A DNA stretch of 64,000 nt from Doris montereyensis (lineage: Eukaryota > Mollusca > Gastropoda > Nudibranchia > Dorididae): the NCBI GenBank assembly GCA_037039925.1, contig JAXRKP010000097.1, positions 1-64,000 on the forward strand, given 5' to 3'. The notes under the pieces were generated by a model, which worked only from the letters and a program-made list of their open reading frames with translations, was not told the origin of the DNA and ran no database searches. The first letter of the stretch is position 1; every line of letters starts with the position of its first letter. The position numbers were made by a program, and so were the translations under genes. Shown piece by piece: positions 45,176 through 62,200 of the stretch.

Positions 45176-45510
45176 GGGACTCTGTAGTTCAGAAGCAAGG
45201 AGCCGACCTCTTAATCAAAAGGTTGTGGGTTAAACCCTGATGTTGACAAAAAATATTTGATTGTTTTCAAGTTAAACCCCCCACTCCACCCCCATCCCTG
45301 GTCCGGGTAGGTGGATCGACACTTAGTTCTTTCAGAAACGGATGATAAAAAGGAGGTCACATGTGTAGTTTGCAATACTCTGTACATGTTTATACTTCCT
45401 TGGCTGTTCACATGGCAGTTGGGGCAAAATTAAAAATCCTACCAAAAAAAAACCCCAAGCGAGATCACCTTAGTCGTGGATGTGGGTAAAATCAAATCAA
45501 AATCAAGTCG
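45176..45510 (+). mobile_element. SINE family B, full length
   Basis: Head GGGGACTCTGTAGTTCAGAA with B box GTGGGTTAAACCC, body CTGGTCCGGGTAGGTGGATC and 3' end GAGATCACCTTAGTCGTGGA followed by AAATCAAATCAAAATCAA. Confidence 0.9.
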
Positions 45511-45662
45511 TAATTTATGATACATGTTGAATTCGGCATTACCCTGTGGTTCTCTCCCTCTCCAGCATAATGATAGCCATGTGTATGTGTGCGTTTACAT
45601 TATAATGTATGTTGATTTGGTATAATTTACCACATTTTCTTATAATTTTTTCTCATCTTTAG

Positions 45663-49371
<3,709 letters not shown>

Positions 49372-50279
49372 GTGTGTTCACCCCACTGACTTGCCTGTTT
49401 CGCCATTCGTTTTTATGTTTGTATGAGATTCAGAGATGCCACCCTCAATTTCGTTACAAGACCCCTGAGGCTTCCAGTGATTTATGTTAGAATTTGCAAA
49501 TCACACAAACACCTTTCATCAACCCTAGACCAATAATGATTGTATCATGAAATCTAACGGCTGTTTATCACAATAAATGAAACGTCAAAGGCTTAGAAGT
49601 TTACAAAGTTCTTCCCCAATGCCTGAGTATGTTGGATTGTTTGTTTTTTTAAAGCACCTAAAAAAGTTATTTAAACTATTTAACGTATGTTTTCACCATT
49701 TCTATTAGTATCTCATTCAAAATAAGAAAATATACATTTTGATTTTGATAATGTAAATCTTGAAATATCATTCCGTTTTAAGGATACTGTTACAAGGATA
49801 AAGCATTTAATTAACTAAGTGTTTGAATTAAATTCAATGTCATTATTATTAGTCTACCCATTAATGCTAGCTTACAGTTGATTTAACACAAACAAATACA
49901 AATTTAAAGTTTGTCCGTTCATATTTTGTAATGTTTGCACACAGTTGAAAGATATGGTGGAATGCTTTAAGTAAGTTGACACATTCAGGTCTAATCACCG
50001 AAAATATGTAGTAGATATAATAATTTTCCTAGAGTTTTTGACTTGCTTACGTCCACTCTCACTATGTTCTGTACTTGTTCTAATGGTTTGTATGATTTAT
50101 GGGGGTCTGGTCTAAAAGCCAATCATAATTACATAATCAAGCTTACTTCCATTATAGTATGGTTGTATAAATTTGACCTTCATCATTTGTTGTGATAAAA
50201 ACTAGTATTTCGTCTGCAGGTGTGAAGAAAAATGTACTACAAATGATGTCATGATCCTAGATATAATATTTCATTCTTT
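49372..50279 (+). other. 3' UTR of the WBP1-like gene
   Basis: No coding sequence. AATAAA at 49572-49577 is the first poly(A) signal; more distal signals exist, so the true 3' end is open. Confidence 0.5.
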
Positions 50280-50640
50280 GTTTCTTTATCAGCTACCTAC
50301 CGGTGTATGGGTTCAGATACACGAAATGATCTTTCTCGGGCTGCCCTGTTCTGGCATTTTTCTGTTTCCTTACAAAAAAGTTAAATTTCTTTGCTTTAAT
50401 GCCTCTTCTTCCCATTTTCTCTGAAGTCTGCTTTTTGTTCTTTTACCTTGGGTAAACTGTATACTGATTTAGCTATTCTATTGTCATTCATTCTGTTTAC
50501 ATGCCCAAACCATATCAGTTGATTTCTTTCAATCTTAGTTTTTATGCCATCTGCTTTGGTTTAATCTCTTGTTGTATTTCTGAGTTTGTCTCTTTTAGTT
50601 TTCCTTACAACTTTTCTTGATATAATATTAGTAAAGAATA
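50280..50640 (-). mobile_element. LINE 3' end fragment
   Basis: TTTATCAGCTACCTACCGGT GTATGG, ACGAAATGATCTTTCTCGGG and CATTCTGTTTACATGCCCAA match the 3' region of the minus LINE at 40250-40620. Confidence 0.85.
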
Positions 50641-50993
50641 TCATTGCAAACAGTACCAATCTAAGTAAAAAAAAATGTAATTAAAGATTGCACCAAGACC
50701 CTGACGTCAAACTATGAAAGTGATCCATTGTAATGCAGGAGCGGGATTCAGTGGCATGATTATCTGTCTATTGGCATTTGTCGCCGTGTGATAGGAACTA
50801 GACCAAGACGATTTCTGTCTGTGCATTATTTACGACATTGTTGTGGGGACATGAAAAGATGATAGGGACATTTTCGCGTACACATGTATTATTTATGTTT
50901 TATTGTTATTTCCATCATTTTCCAAGATAATCAATGTATTAATAGGACCTCTTTTGCATGTTCTTATTTAATGTTGAAATATTTCATTTCTAG

Positions 50994-51265
50994 GTGGCGT
51001 CGTTGGCTGAGCGGTTAGGCTGCCGGACTGGGGATCATGAGGTCCCAAGTTTGAATCTAGCAAAGCTAGCTCCAACGTTGTTTCTTGGGAAAGACACGTA
51101 ACACGCATTTTCCTACTCTACCCAGGTGTAAATGGGTACAAACACTAGCTTGGGATTAAAAATCTGCGTCAGACTAATGTCCTGGCCAGGAGGTGATTAT
51201 TATCACCTGTTCCTCTTCACGCTATTGAAACTGGGATAAGCTCCGGCTCTATGGGCTGTAATGGT
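50994..51265 (+). mobile_element. SINE family A, best-preserved copy
   Basis: Head GGCGTCGTTGGCTGAGCGGT (A box TGGCTGAGCGG) and B-box-like AGTTTGAATC, CCTGGCCAGGAGGTGATTAT, and 3' end GGATAAGCTCCGGCTCTATG. The long variable arm suggests a class II tRNA (Leu or Ser type) ancestor; this is inference. Confidence 0.92.
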
Positions 51266-52829
51266 TTATTATTTCATTACTATGTTTGATAACTTCAAAT
51301 CTGTATTTAGACAATAATAACCTACATAAATATATGATTCTCTTGCCAGATGATTTGCTTGTATAATGTTTATTCTTATTATTGGTAGGATTTTAAATAG
51401 AAGAGCTTTAAAATATCAGATCATATTTACTAATTGGAAATATTAATGGAATTTTTGTATAGGTTGTATAATTTTTGTTGTATTATACACCAGAGCAAAA
51501 GGACATTTTTCTTTAGAGAAGATTGTTTTATCATGGATATTCATACCAAAAGAAAAAAAATTCCTTTACTGTATTTCTGACTGTGTTCTGTGCAAGAGGT
51601 GAAAGTCGTTTGCCATACTACTAGTTTTTACTACATACCAATTTTTTTCCTGTGAACATTTTTGTTATTAATTCAATACACTATATTTCCTAGATTTGAA
51701 TTTCTTACTATATGTTGTGAACTATGCCTTAAAATGGTTACTGTGTTTGTGTTTAATGAATTTCAATTAGCCTCACTACGGGCAATTGTAGACATATTTC
51801 ATTCTTTAATGTAACAATTTCAATCTTAGTTTCGTTGTTGTGGGTTTAATGATGATACATCTTTGAATGTGGATCTGAATTGTGAATGTTATTAATGTTA
51901 ATTGTGTACTGTCAACCTTTGTCTCCTACCCCTTGCCTTCGGTTTAACTGTTTTCTCTATGACGTTTTTCTTCTGTTTCGTCCTCCAGATCTGTATCTAC
52001 TTCTCTCTAAAAACAAATTAATACTAAACAGAGTAATATTGCTGATTCCTGGCATGGAAATTCTTTTCTGTACACTTTATTCAGTGCAAGTATCAATTGT
52101 AGTTGATTCTTATTCATAAATTAATATTATAATGAGCTATCTTATTTTCTCTCTCTCTCTATCTTCTTGTTTTGTTTTACTTTTAGATTTTCACTGTCTT
52201 TTTTCCTTCTTCACAAGATCCGTGTAATTTCAGTCCTTTCAATCCGCTCAAGATTTTATGTAATTGATACTTTTCTTTATGTTATTGACATGCTTGAAGT
52301 ATTAAAGAAGAAAAGGTTTATTACTTGAAATAAAAAAACATGCATTTTACACGACAATATTAATGTCATAACTTTGATCTCTGATCCTGGACATAAATTA
52401 TTTTTTTGTCTAACTTCAGGCATAATATTCCTTAGGGTCTTATTCTTATATCATTGTGGTATCATTGTGGTAAAAGTTTGAATTGAATTTGATTAATATT
52501 GAGTTCAGAGAGACCCTTGAATAAACAAAACTGGGAATCTTTGCTCTTACATCAGTGACACCATAAACTGATAGTTATTGTCGGCGGTGCATGTTGCTGT
52601 TTTTACAGCTTTTGTATTGTCTTTGTATCCATAGCTGTCACAAGCGGTCCGTGAAATTTGAAATCCTTATCTTATTTGTTGACATAATTAAAGCTGGAAT
52701 CAATAAGGAGGCAGCAGAATGGAGCGGCTTTTGAAAGCTTGGAATTGAAGCCTGCTGAGTTGTAAGTTGCTTACCCAGCCTGTCTCCTGGAGTGAAAATT
52801 TTCCCGTTTGTTCCTATCAATTTAACTTA
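51266..52829. other. Intergenic, nothing recognised
   Basis: AT-rich. A plus-strand open frame at 51886-52119 has no family resemblance, no splice context and ordinary base composition; not called. Confidence 0.5.
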
Positions 52830-53660
52830 TGTATACGTGTAATGGGCATGGTGTACTGAGTTGAAATATGTCGGGTTTTTTTCTGACGTTTCCAGTTGCC
52901 ATAGATTTCTATCAAACTTGGCACACACCTTATTTGATATAATATCTAAATGTAATCATTTTTGTTTTATTAGTTAGTTTTGTTTTTATGAATTTTTGAA
53001 AATGGCATATGAGAACAACCAAAAATATATAAAATTATTGTACAAGAAATTCATTTTTTTCAAAACTAATACATGTATATATAAAAAAAATGCATCTTTA
53101 TTTTCCCCCATTCACTCCCGATTTCATGAAGATACATTGAGAAATAAAAAAGTAGATAGGAAATAATGAACAAAAAAGGACATTTTGAGAAAATCTTATT
53201 TTTCTCTTATTTTCTGTTATTTGAATATATTTTCTCCCATAAACCTAAGAAAAGAGTAGTAAAATACTTTGAAACATCATTAAACCTTGAGAGGCTCTCA
53301 ACTGCTTTTTATTGACACTGTTTCAAGTGCACCAGCACCTTTTTACCCATTTTGAGATGGTGCCTATTTGATTAATAGGTGCGCGGAATATGTTCCATAT
53401 TTTCCGGATGATCAAAGGCAATATTCATAATAGATCATTGAATAAGTTTTTATGGGATAGTGTTTATTGTGGTGATCAAATCAAAATGAGTACCAACTTG
53501 CCATACTTAAGATAATATTTCTGGCTTTTATCGTATAAAAGCTGTGTTGAAAGATAGGCCTGTATCGTTTCTAAAAAAACTTGCATAAATTCAAAGAATC
53601 GATATTGAGCTTTTTCTATGATATCATTATGACGGGAATGAACTGCTCTATCCACTAGTA
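52830..53660 (+). repeat. Dispersed repeat E, third copy
   Basis: CAGTTGCCATAGATTTCTAT, TGGCACACACCTTATTTGAT, AAAATACTTTGAAACATCAT and CTTGAGAGGCTCTCAACTGC match 1800-2650. Confidence 0.75.
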
Positions 53661-55240
53661 TGATAGACTATTTATTTATATGTTTGTGTCATAAACTTTA
53701 ATAATGTTTTGTTTTTATCTAGTCATGTTTTTGTGTTTCACGTTTGATTTAAATTTGTTTTTTTTAGACTTTTCCGTGGAAAGTTCTTTTGTTTGCATGG
53801 GAGGGTGCTTCAAAAATTTGTTTTGAACCAAATTTTCCCGACATTCTGCAGATGTACATCACATAACAAAAATTCAGGTATTTTAACATTAAGGAAAGAT
53901 TGAGATTGAAACATAGCTCATATTTGTTCTTGCCACTTGATATTAGGTAGTCCAAACCGCCCTATTTTTCCACTCACCACAGCGCCAGTCGCAAACTTTT
54001 GGTTATCTTCACCTTGCCCTCTCCCCCTATACAACGTAGTAACGTAACATGGCTTACACCATTGAAAAACTCTATTCAAGCCCTTTCCAACCATGTGTGT
54101 TGTGATAGGGAATGTTAAATACGTGTGCTCTCATACTCATAAGTAAACAAGGATAGTCAGAGGGCAAACACCCATCTCTCTTTCTTCACGTTGCATTCTT
54201 GATCAATGAATGATAGTGGGCTCTGATTGGTCGAATCAGATTGTGCTAAAAATAAACTTTACAGCGATACCCATCACTCCCGCCAATGTCAAAACTAAGG
54301 GCTCACCCAAGTCTTTTAAAAGTTTTTAAACGCTCCGTGAAGCGACTTAATTTTCAAAAATCAGAAACAACAAGCACACAACCAGGAAGCCCATTCAGTT
54401 TTACATTAGAAAATACTACTTATTAGTCTCATTGGATTTTGAATTTCGAGTAAACGAAAGTGCTTTATTTAACGTTTCCTCAACTGAACCCTGGCATGGC
54501 CTTCTAACTAGCTCTAGTAAGTGGGACTGACCGAGCCATTTGGCTCAAGCGTGCATGCATCGTCGATTCAGTATGTAGAGACAATTGATGCTGTTTTGCA
54601 TCTTTTCATTTTTTACATGGGTAGAATTTAGAAAGCCATCTCATAGTTTTCGTAGAGGTGTGAAAACAAAAGGCTTGTTCTATGTCTTTTTGACTTAAAG
54701 ATGTACCAATTTTGTAGGTGATCGTTTTTTGAGATAGAGGAGCTTAAAATTAACATTCTGGGCCATTTGAAAAATTGACCAAATTATTTTAAATTATCAA
54801 TATTCGTACCTTCATTTAAAGTTGTCCAAGAGAAATGATTTTGGTATCAAAATTCGCAGGAAACAAAGTTATTTCCAGTGGTAGTAATTATGTTTCCATT
54901 GCTTTCACTTGCTTGTGGTTTTGGACTACCTATTGATATTATTAATGTTTTCATTTTTTTTTTTACAATACTATCCAGCAATGCTAGTCAATGATTATGT
55001 CGTAATTTTTTTCTGTGGAACTTAATTGATAATGGCTGTCAGTTGGAACAAGATTGTGCGTAATTGCATAAATTAATTTCAGTTTCACCAGGGGTCCAGT
55101 GATTTTTTCTCTCTATATGTTTTGAAGATTTGAATGTTACAAGAACATTTCTTTCTGTTTTATTATTGTTTCATTATTATATTTCATGATCATTTATTAT
55201 TTACAATGTACTTGTATGTTTGTGCAGGTTTGAAAGCTGT

Positions 55241-55277
<37 letters not shown>

Positions 55278-55857
55278 AAAAGATTGCTGTCTGTAAACTG
55301 TAAGCAAAGATTAATTTATGTTTAGGAATCCATTTTCCTTTATTAAAGGATATTTTTTTAAAGCCAAATTCTGTTACGGCAGTTGTGTCAATGTCTTATG
55401 GCAAGAAATTATTAAAATTTTTAGAATTATAAACGATGCTGCCCCTTAAAAAGAATTTCTTTCTGTTTTTTATTTTTCACTTTCAAGATGGCACTCAGTG
55501 CGTAAATTGTTGTCTTTTTGCCTATTGGTCTGTAGGTGTTAGCAGAGATAATTCAATTTTGAATTTAAAAAGTAAGCTGCAATTTAATGTTAAAAAAAGA
55601 AAGAAAACCTGAAAGGCAATTTTGAGTGCATTTGAAGCTCTGTTTTTTTCTTCCTTTCTTCTCATTTTCACTCATTAAACTCTTGGTTTTGAATATAGAA
55701 TTTCAAAATTAATTAATTTTTTGTCGTAGAGGCGGAGAAATGTATTTTGTGAACCATTCGGTGAGATTGATAACTCCTGAAAGTAATGATATTGGTTATA
55801 AAGCCTCCACAGATATTTTTTAAAGCAAGCAGTGATTAATACGTATCATATTACCAT
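53661..55857. other. Intergenic, nothing recognised
   Basis: AT-rich with a short (TA)n at 55248-55275. No exon or repeat family identified. Confidence 0.5.
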
Positions 55858-56022
55858 TTGCTGCTTAGGAATGAGGACTGGATAGAGAGTGAAAGAAATG
55901 GGGAAGATTTGGAGAGAGCTCGAAAAAGAAAAGGTGGCACGAGCCAGGGATCAGTAGAGAGCTCTTGTTGGTGGCCTATGTCCCATGAGAGGTCACGACA
56001 GGGCATGATGATGATGATGATG
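55858..56022 (+). mobile_element. LINE 3' end with (ATG)n tail
   Basis: Frames give RTGWRESERNGEDLER-like and SSCWWPMSHERSRQG blocks, the usual C-terminal debris of invertebrate LINEs, ending in GATGATGATGATGATG. Confidence 0.65.
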
Positions 56023-56837
56023 TGCTATTTGGACATTGATTCGAATCGTTTCATAATTAGATGCACATTTGCCCTTTCATAAGGGCTTAAAGACGCTCAG
56101 TCTATTAAGAGTTAAAAGTACCCAATGGTCACTTGGACAGTCTACCCACCCGTTTAGCAGCTAGTAGGTTTATTGTTAAATGCTTCATACTTTTTCATCA
56201 GTTGTAAATGTAAACTATTATTTCGGTTTTCATTTTGTCACCTCTATCGATCTCCTTGTCATTTTTTCTAGCACCAAGTTCAATGAAATGGGTCAATCTG
56301 CTTTCTCCATTGGCAAACACAAACGCACATTCATGTAATTACTTTGACGTCTCATGTTTAAGATGTATAAATGTGAACACTTTTTTTTTTTGCAAATAAG
56401 ACACATAATCTACGTAAAAGTCATATCAGCACATATTTTTCATCGTTCTTTTCATGTGTTATTCATTGTTATCTCCAACCTACCCCTATTTCACACTTGA
56501 ATCTTACTTCTGTGTATATTCCTGGCAGCTCAACACTGATGTTGACATAAATGGGAAAATACAATCCCGCATCCTTGAAATCAAATAACTGTACTTGCCG
56601 TAAACTATTTCACTTTGAAGGTTATATATGTGGTTTTATTTTTTTTCTTTATTGCAAGTTGAGTAGTATTATTTATTTAGTCTTTTGGTTGACTTGTGGT
56701 CTCATTGATCCATGTAAATAAACATTCTTTTCGTTTAAGCTATGTGTTGTTGTTAATAAAACTGACCCATATTCATTCTGTACACCGTTACTTATAAAGC
56801 ATAAATGCCTAGATAAGTACATTGGTATTGTGGGCGG

Positions 56838-56970
56838 TTTGCAGGGGCTGCTGACTGACAGGTTCTTCTTTTTTATTCTTCCTTTTTCACTTATCTTTCA
56901 TCTTGCTGTTTTCTCATTATTTACCCTGAAATCATTACAGATGGTGGACGGGGTAAATTTCAAAAAAAAC
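56838..56970 (+). repeat. Repeat R1 copy
   Basis: TTTGCAGGGGCTGCTGACTG, CTTATCTTTCATCTTGCTGT, TACCCTGAAATCATTACAGA, TGGTGGACGGG. Confidence 0.8.
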
Positions 56971-57239
56971 TCTTCACGATGTTATACTGACTGTTAAGGA
57001 AAGGCACTCCACTCTACTTATTTTCTTTCCTCATTTGACCCAGCTGTGGGCAGAGAAAGATCTTGTTAGAGTGTTTGAATAAATCCATGAAGTGCTTAAC
57101 AATAAATATACAGCTAGTTTATAATGGAGCCCCTCTCTAAAACCTGAAGTAGAAAACTTCAGAGCTTTGTCAACATTTGCCGTAGGAAAATACTATGGAT
57201 TCTGTGGTCAGATAAATCCAAATTGAAACACTCAGGGGA

Positions 57240-57526
57240 AAAACAGCGCAAAAACCATTAGCAGAAGAAATAGGACAACGGAGATGGAGAGGACACACCC
57301 TCAGAGAAGTACTACAAGATATGCCCTCCAGCGAAATCCACAAGGATAGACGGTTAGGGGAAGTCTACGATTAACCTGGAGAAGACTAGTGGAAGATGAC
57401 TTGAGGAGAGGGGTCTTTTGTGGAGGGACTTATCAAGAGTTGCCCAAGATTAGGAATAAGTGGAAGTCTTGTTCGTGGCCTATACCCTGGTGTAGGGTGA
57501 AAAAGGCGATGATGATGATGATGATA
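57240..57526 (+). mobile_element. LINE 3' end with (GAT)n tail
   Basis: Broken frames encode QRRWRGHTLRE, SSEIHKDRRL, DDLRRGVFCGGTYQELPKI and KSCSWPIPW, ending in a GAT run at 57507-57526. Confidence 0.72.
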
Positions 57527-58033
57527 CTGTATACTTTTCAGGGAGTTGACAAGGACAATGAAATGGTCTCTGCTAGGGGATTAATGATGTAAAGTAAGCG
57601 AGCCTACACTTGATCGGGGATACAGATTATAAATCTATCTTTATCTTTACATTCTCTTGTACATCCCGACCAATTTTTAAAAAAATGATTCAAGGACAAA
57701 CAATAAACAAAACAACAAAAACCCAAACTAAACCTTGTCCTGTAGATCAAATAACAACTGTTATTTATTTGAATTCAGGACATTTTGATTGTAAATATTT
57801 ATATTTATAAAACATTTGTATTGCAAGGAATGATGAATGTTCTTAAAGTAGGCCTACTACCAAAACATAATAAAAACGAGTCTTGATAAAGCATAAATTT
57901 TCCAAATGACTGGTTTTAAAAATCCATAGCAGCATCAGATGATTAAATAATCATGGTCAATACAAATAATTAACTTGTAAGATAAGAGAAGTAAAAAAAT
58001 ATAAAAAAAAATAAAAAAATGTTCCAGCTGTCA

Positions 58034-58110
58034 TCGCAGCTTGAACCCACAACCTTTTGGTTGAGAGGCCGATACCTTACCTCTGGACTACTGATTCCCC
58101 TCAATGCAGG
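58034..58110 (-). mobile_element. SINE family B head fragment, inverted
   Basis: GCTTGAACCCACAACCTTTT GGTTGAGAGGCCGA is the reverse complement of the SINE B tRNA-like head. Confidence 0.75.
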
Positions 58111-58194
58111 AAAATAAAAAGCTTTACACTTACAGCAGGCAAGCTACTAAAGTTACTCTCATTGCAATTCAGCCCATCAACTACATGCAGGGTT

Positions 58195-58275
58195 CTCGTA
58201 CAGGGTAATTTAAGAGGAAACAGCAAGGTGAAAGAGTGAAAGGAAAGAAGTAGGACCTACCAGTAGTCCCTGTCA
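58195..58275 (-). repeat. Repeat R1 fragment, inverted
   Basis: AAGAGGAAACAGCAAGGTGA and GTAGGACCTACCAGTAGTCC are the reverse complement of R1. Confidence 0.75.
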
Positions 58276-58359
58276 ACCACTCACTACCCAAATTACACCG
58301 CATAAAGTACAGAGATGATAAACTATACTAAGTATATTGCTATTCATCTTCAGATCGCC

Positions 58360-58655
58360 CTCTGTAATATAGCGCATTATGACAATGATATATGGTTTGT
58401 CAGAGCTCAAAAGCCGAAATACTTTGGCCACATTAAATGCTATGGAAGTTCAGGAAGGATGATATTGGCGGGGAAATTGAGTTGGAAAAGAAAGAGAGGA
58501 AGCCATGCAGAATATGAGAGAAAGATATTATAGAGGAAGCTTTTGGAAAAACAATAACAGAGGTAGGAAGAATGGTACAGGACAGAGAAGCATTCAGAGG
58601 TGCACCATCCTATAGGATATGCAGTGGATGATGATGATGATGATGATGATGATAT
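58360..58655 (+). mobile_element. LINE 3' end with (GAT)n tail, second family
   Basis: Frames include PKYFGHIKCYGSSGRMI and KLSWKRKRGSHAEYERKIL, debris of the GHI/GRR region seen in other LINEs. It ends in a GAT repeat at 58627-58653. Confidence 0.68.
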
Positions 58656-59075
58656 AACTCTTTCAACATACTTTTTAAAAAGACTTTTAATGAAGCCATT
58701 GATATGAATTTTTCGATAAAAAAAAGATGGCATGACTTATTCATTAAGTATTCAATGGAAAAATTAGAAATATGGGAAATGAGTAAAAGTGATAAAACAA
58801 CTAGAAAGTAGAAGCTTTGGCTGATTTGGGCTTTGAGGAAATAAACCATTTGAAAAAAATTGAGCAAATTCACAAACAACACTAAACCATGTTATATGAT
58901 TCAAGTACATATAAAATTTGTAAAATTGGCCCATGAATTTGCTTATTGTTGTGAGTAACTTTCTTCAATGCATTGTTTTTGGCTATTACCAATGCTGTGA
59001 ATAAGGGGAAAAAAACAACATTAAAAAAACAATAACTCTCTGTTAAAGAGTAAACATACAATACTAGATAACTTG

Positions 59076-59081
59076 TTTATT
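59076..59081 (-). promoter_or_regulatory. Candidate VPS33B polyadenylation signal
   Basis: AATAAA on the minus strand, 120 bp after the stop codon. Confidence 0.6.
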
Positions 59082-59200
59082 TAAAGTACAAGAATAGCAA
59101 GGAATTCCCCAATAATCTCCTTTCAGGTCATTCTCCTTGTTATTTTGTAATTTAAAATTTTTGAATATGGTACATGTAAACCTAGCTGTATTTCATCACC

Positions 59201-59277
59201 TTACGATTTTTCAACAAGTTCATCAAGAAGGCTATTTGCAGTTATTATGGAAGTTGTTGCGATAATAATCCTGAGAC
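59201..59277 (-). CDS. VPS33B: VPS33B last exon
   Basis: Completes a Gly codon, then LRIIIATTSIITANSLLDEL, VEKS, TAA. Confidence 0.92.
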
Positions 59278-62200
59278 CTGAAAATAAAAAGGGACAAAAA
59301 ATCAAATTGGCACGTCATTATTTCAGTTTTTAAAATCAAAATTTTAATAATTTTCCCTGCTGCATTTTCTTTGTAATATTTTCATTTCCGAGCAATTCAT
59401 ACAAATGTAAAAAAGGCAAAATGTCTGACTCAGACTCAAAAAATCTTAAATTAGAAATTCCATTATCGGAGTAAGACAGGGGCTAACTGATAGAACTTAA
59501 TAGAAGTACAAATAACGAACTTCATATTAAGTTAATCTAGCAATTCTCTCATCACTGTTGACTATAAAACAGTGCTTCTCAAACTACCTGATGTGGCGGA
59601 CCGGAATTAAACAAAACAATGCCATGGACCGATGAGCGAAACAGGCATAGTACTGTGCTCATAGCACATAAACTTGCCAGATTCTTAATCTTAATGTACT
59701 GGCAGCCAACGGCTTGCGTACCGTCCCAGTACGTATACCACACTTTGAGTAGCACTGCTCTAAAATACATTTTACCTAAATCTTGCAAATTTCAAAAGGC
59801 TTAAACATCACATCAAATGACTCTCTCAATTTGTGACCCAGTGTAAGTTCATAGTATATATGATTAAAAATTAAAGCCAAATTAAGGCAAAGGTAAAGAT
59901 GAAAACTTTCACACCCCAAATAATGTCCCAAATAATTTATTTTATCATGAATCAATCACATCAAAATTCAACATGAGATGACACTATTATATCACTCATA
60001 TTGAGTTAATACAAACAGTTTCGTAAAACCATCCAGGTTCTTATCGTTACAGAAGACTAAGACATGAAGAGACCTAATCAGATAAATCAAGCAAAAAAAA
60101 CTTAGAACTATATTATATCTCTCAAAGCAATTCAATCGAAAAGAGACAAGAATCTCACTAGCCATACCATGAAATTTTGCAAGGAAACGCAAAGCTGTGA
60201 TCTCGCTAAAAGTGCATCCTCCCAAGAAATAAACTACAATGACCTTCAGAGCTGGGTCAGTTGGACCAGTACCAGGTTTACCTGAAGAATAATAGGATGA
60301 AAATAAAAACATAACAAATCACAATTTCTCTAACAATTTAGATGCTAAGTCCAATTTTCGATAATAATAAAAAATTCAGTAAATACAAAGAATGACATTA
60401 TCCATTAAAAGCTATGAGTTTTCAACTTTATCAAGACAGTATCTGAACTTTGTTTGTACCACACGCTGTGTAAACACAAGGTGAAAATTAATATGTCCTT
60501 GCTATTTTCCTTCACTCTTTGCCAATACCAACATTAAAAAAATACAATGATCAAAGATGACAAGCATGTTTAAACCTTCTCCCTCCCCATTTTAAGGAAA
60601 CGTCAACTTGTGGAGATAATTTATCACAATGACATGATATTTTAAATATAGATGACCTTCCTTACTTGTAACTAAATGTAAATTTGTAGAGATAATTTAT
60701 TGATATATTTCAAACATGACCCCCCACCCAAAATACAGAGAAAAAAAGTTAAAGAAATAAGAAAGAAAAAAGAGAGATAAATCCACTGGAGATGCACACA
60801 AATACCTCTATTTTTTATCTTGACATCAGAGAAAATCCCTCCAATCCATTTTCCAACTTCTTCAAAACTGAGCAAGGTATCATGGATTAAAACCTTCAGG
60901 GGAGAAATAAATGCATTTATATAATGTGTATGTGTGTCCTTCACTTAGTTTCTGAGTAGTGTTCATCAGTATGACTCCCATCACAGTTGAATAAATGCAT
61001 TTCAAATAATTATACAAAGGAGAATGTTTAGAGAGAAAGGTATTGTAACAAATAAGTGAAGTTCCTTCGAGGTCATTACGGCCCATAGTCTTCAATGTTA
61101 TTCATAAATCACTTACTTGTTCTACCAAATAGTTTTCAATGTTATTCATAAATCACTTACTTGTTCTACCAAATAGTCTTTAATGTTATTCATAAATCAC
61201 TTACTTGTTCTACCAAATAGTCTTTAATGTTATTCATAAATCACTTACTTGTTCTACCAAATAGTCTTTAATGTTATTCATAAATCACTTATTCAAATAA
61301 ATCACTTACTTGTTCTACCAAACAGTCTTTAATGTTATTCATAAATCACTTACTTGTTCTACCAAATAGTTTTCAATGTTATTCATAAATCACTTACTTG
61401 TTCTACCAAATAGTTTTCAATGTTATTCATAAATCACTTACTTGTTCTACCAAATAGTTTTCAATGTTATTCATAAATCACTTGTTCTACCAAATAGTTT
61501 TCAATGTTATTCATAAATCACTTACTTGTTCTACCAAATAGTCTTTAATGTTATTCATAAATCACTTACTTGTTCTACTAAATAATCTTTAATGTTATTC
61601 ATAAATCACTTACTTGTTCTACCAAATAGTCTTTAATGTTATTCATAAATCACTTACTTGTTCTACTAAATAATCTTTAATGTTATTCATAAATCACTTA
61701 CTTGTTCTACCAAATAGTCTTTAATGTTATTCATAAATCACTTACTTGTTCTACCAAATAATCTTTAATGTTATTCATAAATCACTTACTTGTTCTACCA
61801 AATAATCTTTAATGTTATTCATAAATCACTTAATTGTTCTACTAAATAATCTTTAATGTTATTCATCATAAATCACTTACTTGTTCTACCAAATAGTCTT
61901 TAATGTTACTCATCACAAATCACTTACTTGTTCTACCAAATATTTATTCATCATAAATCACTTACTTATTCTACCAAATAGTCTTAATGTTATTCATCAT
62001 AAATCACTTACTTGTTCTACCAAATAGTCTTCAATGTTATTCATCATAAACCACTTACTTGTTCTACCAAATAGTCTTTAATGTTACTCATCACAAATCA
62101 CTTACTTGTTCTACCAAATATTTATTCATCATAAATCACTTACTTGTTCTACCAAATAGTCTTTAATGTTATTCATAAATCACTTACTTGTTCTACCAAA

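Noticed and set aside
50994..51070. tRNA gene
   Set aside because: The tRNA-like head is part of a multi-copy SINE, lacks a good acceptor stem and has a degenerate B box.
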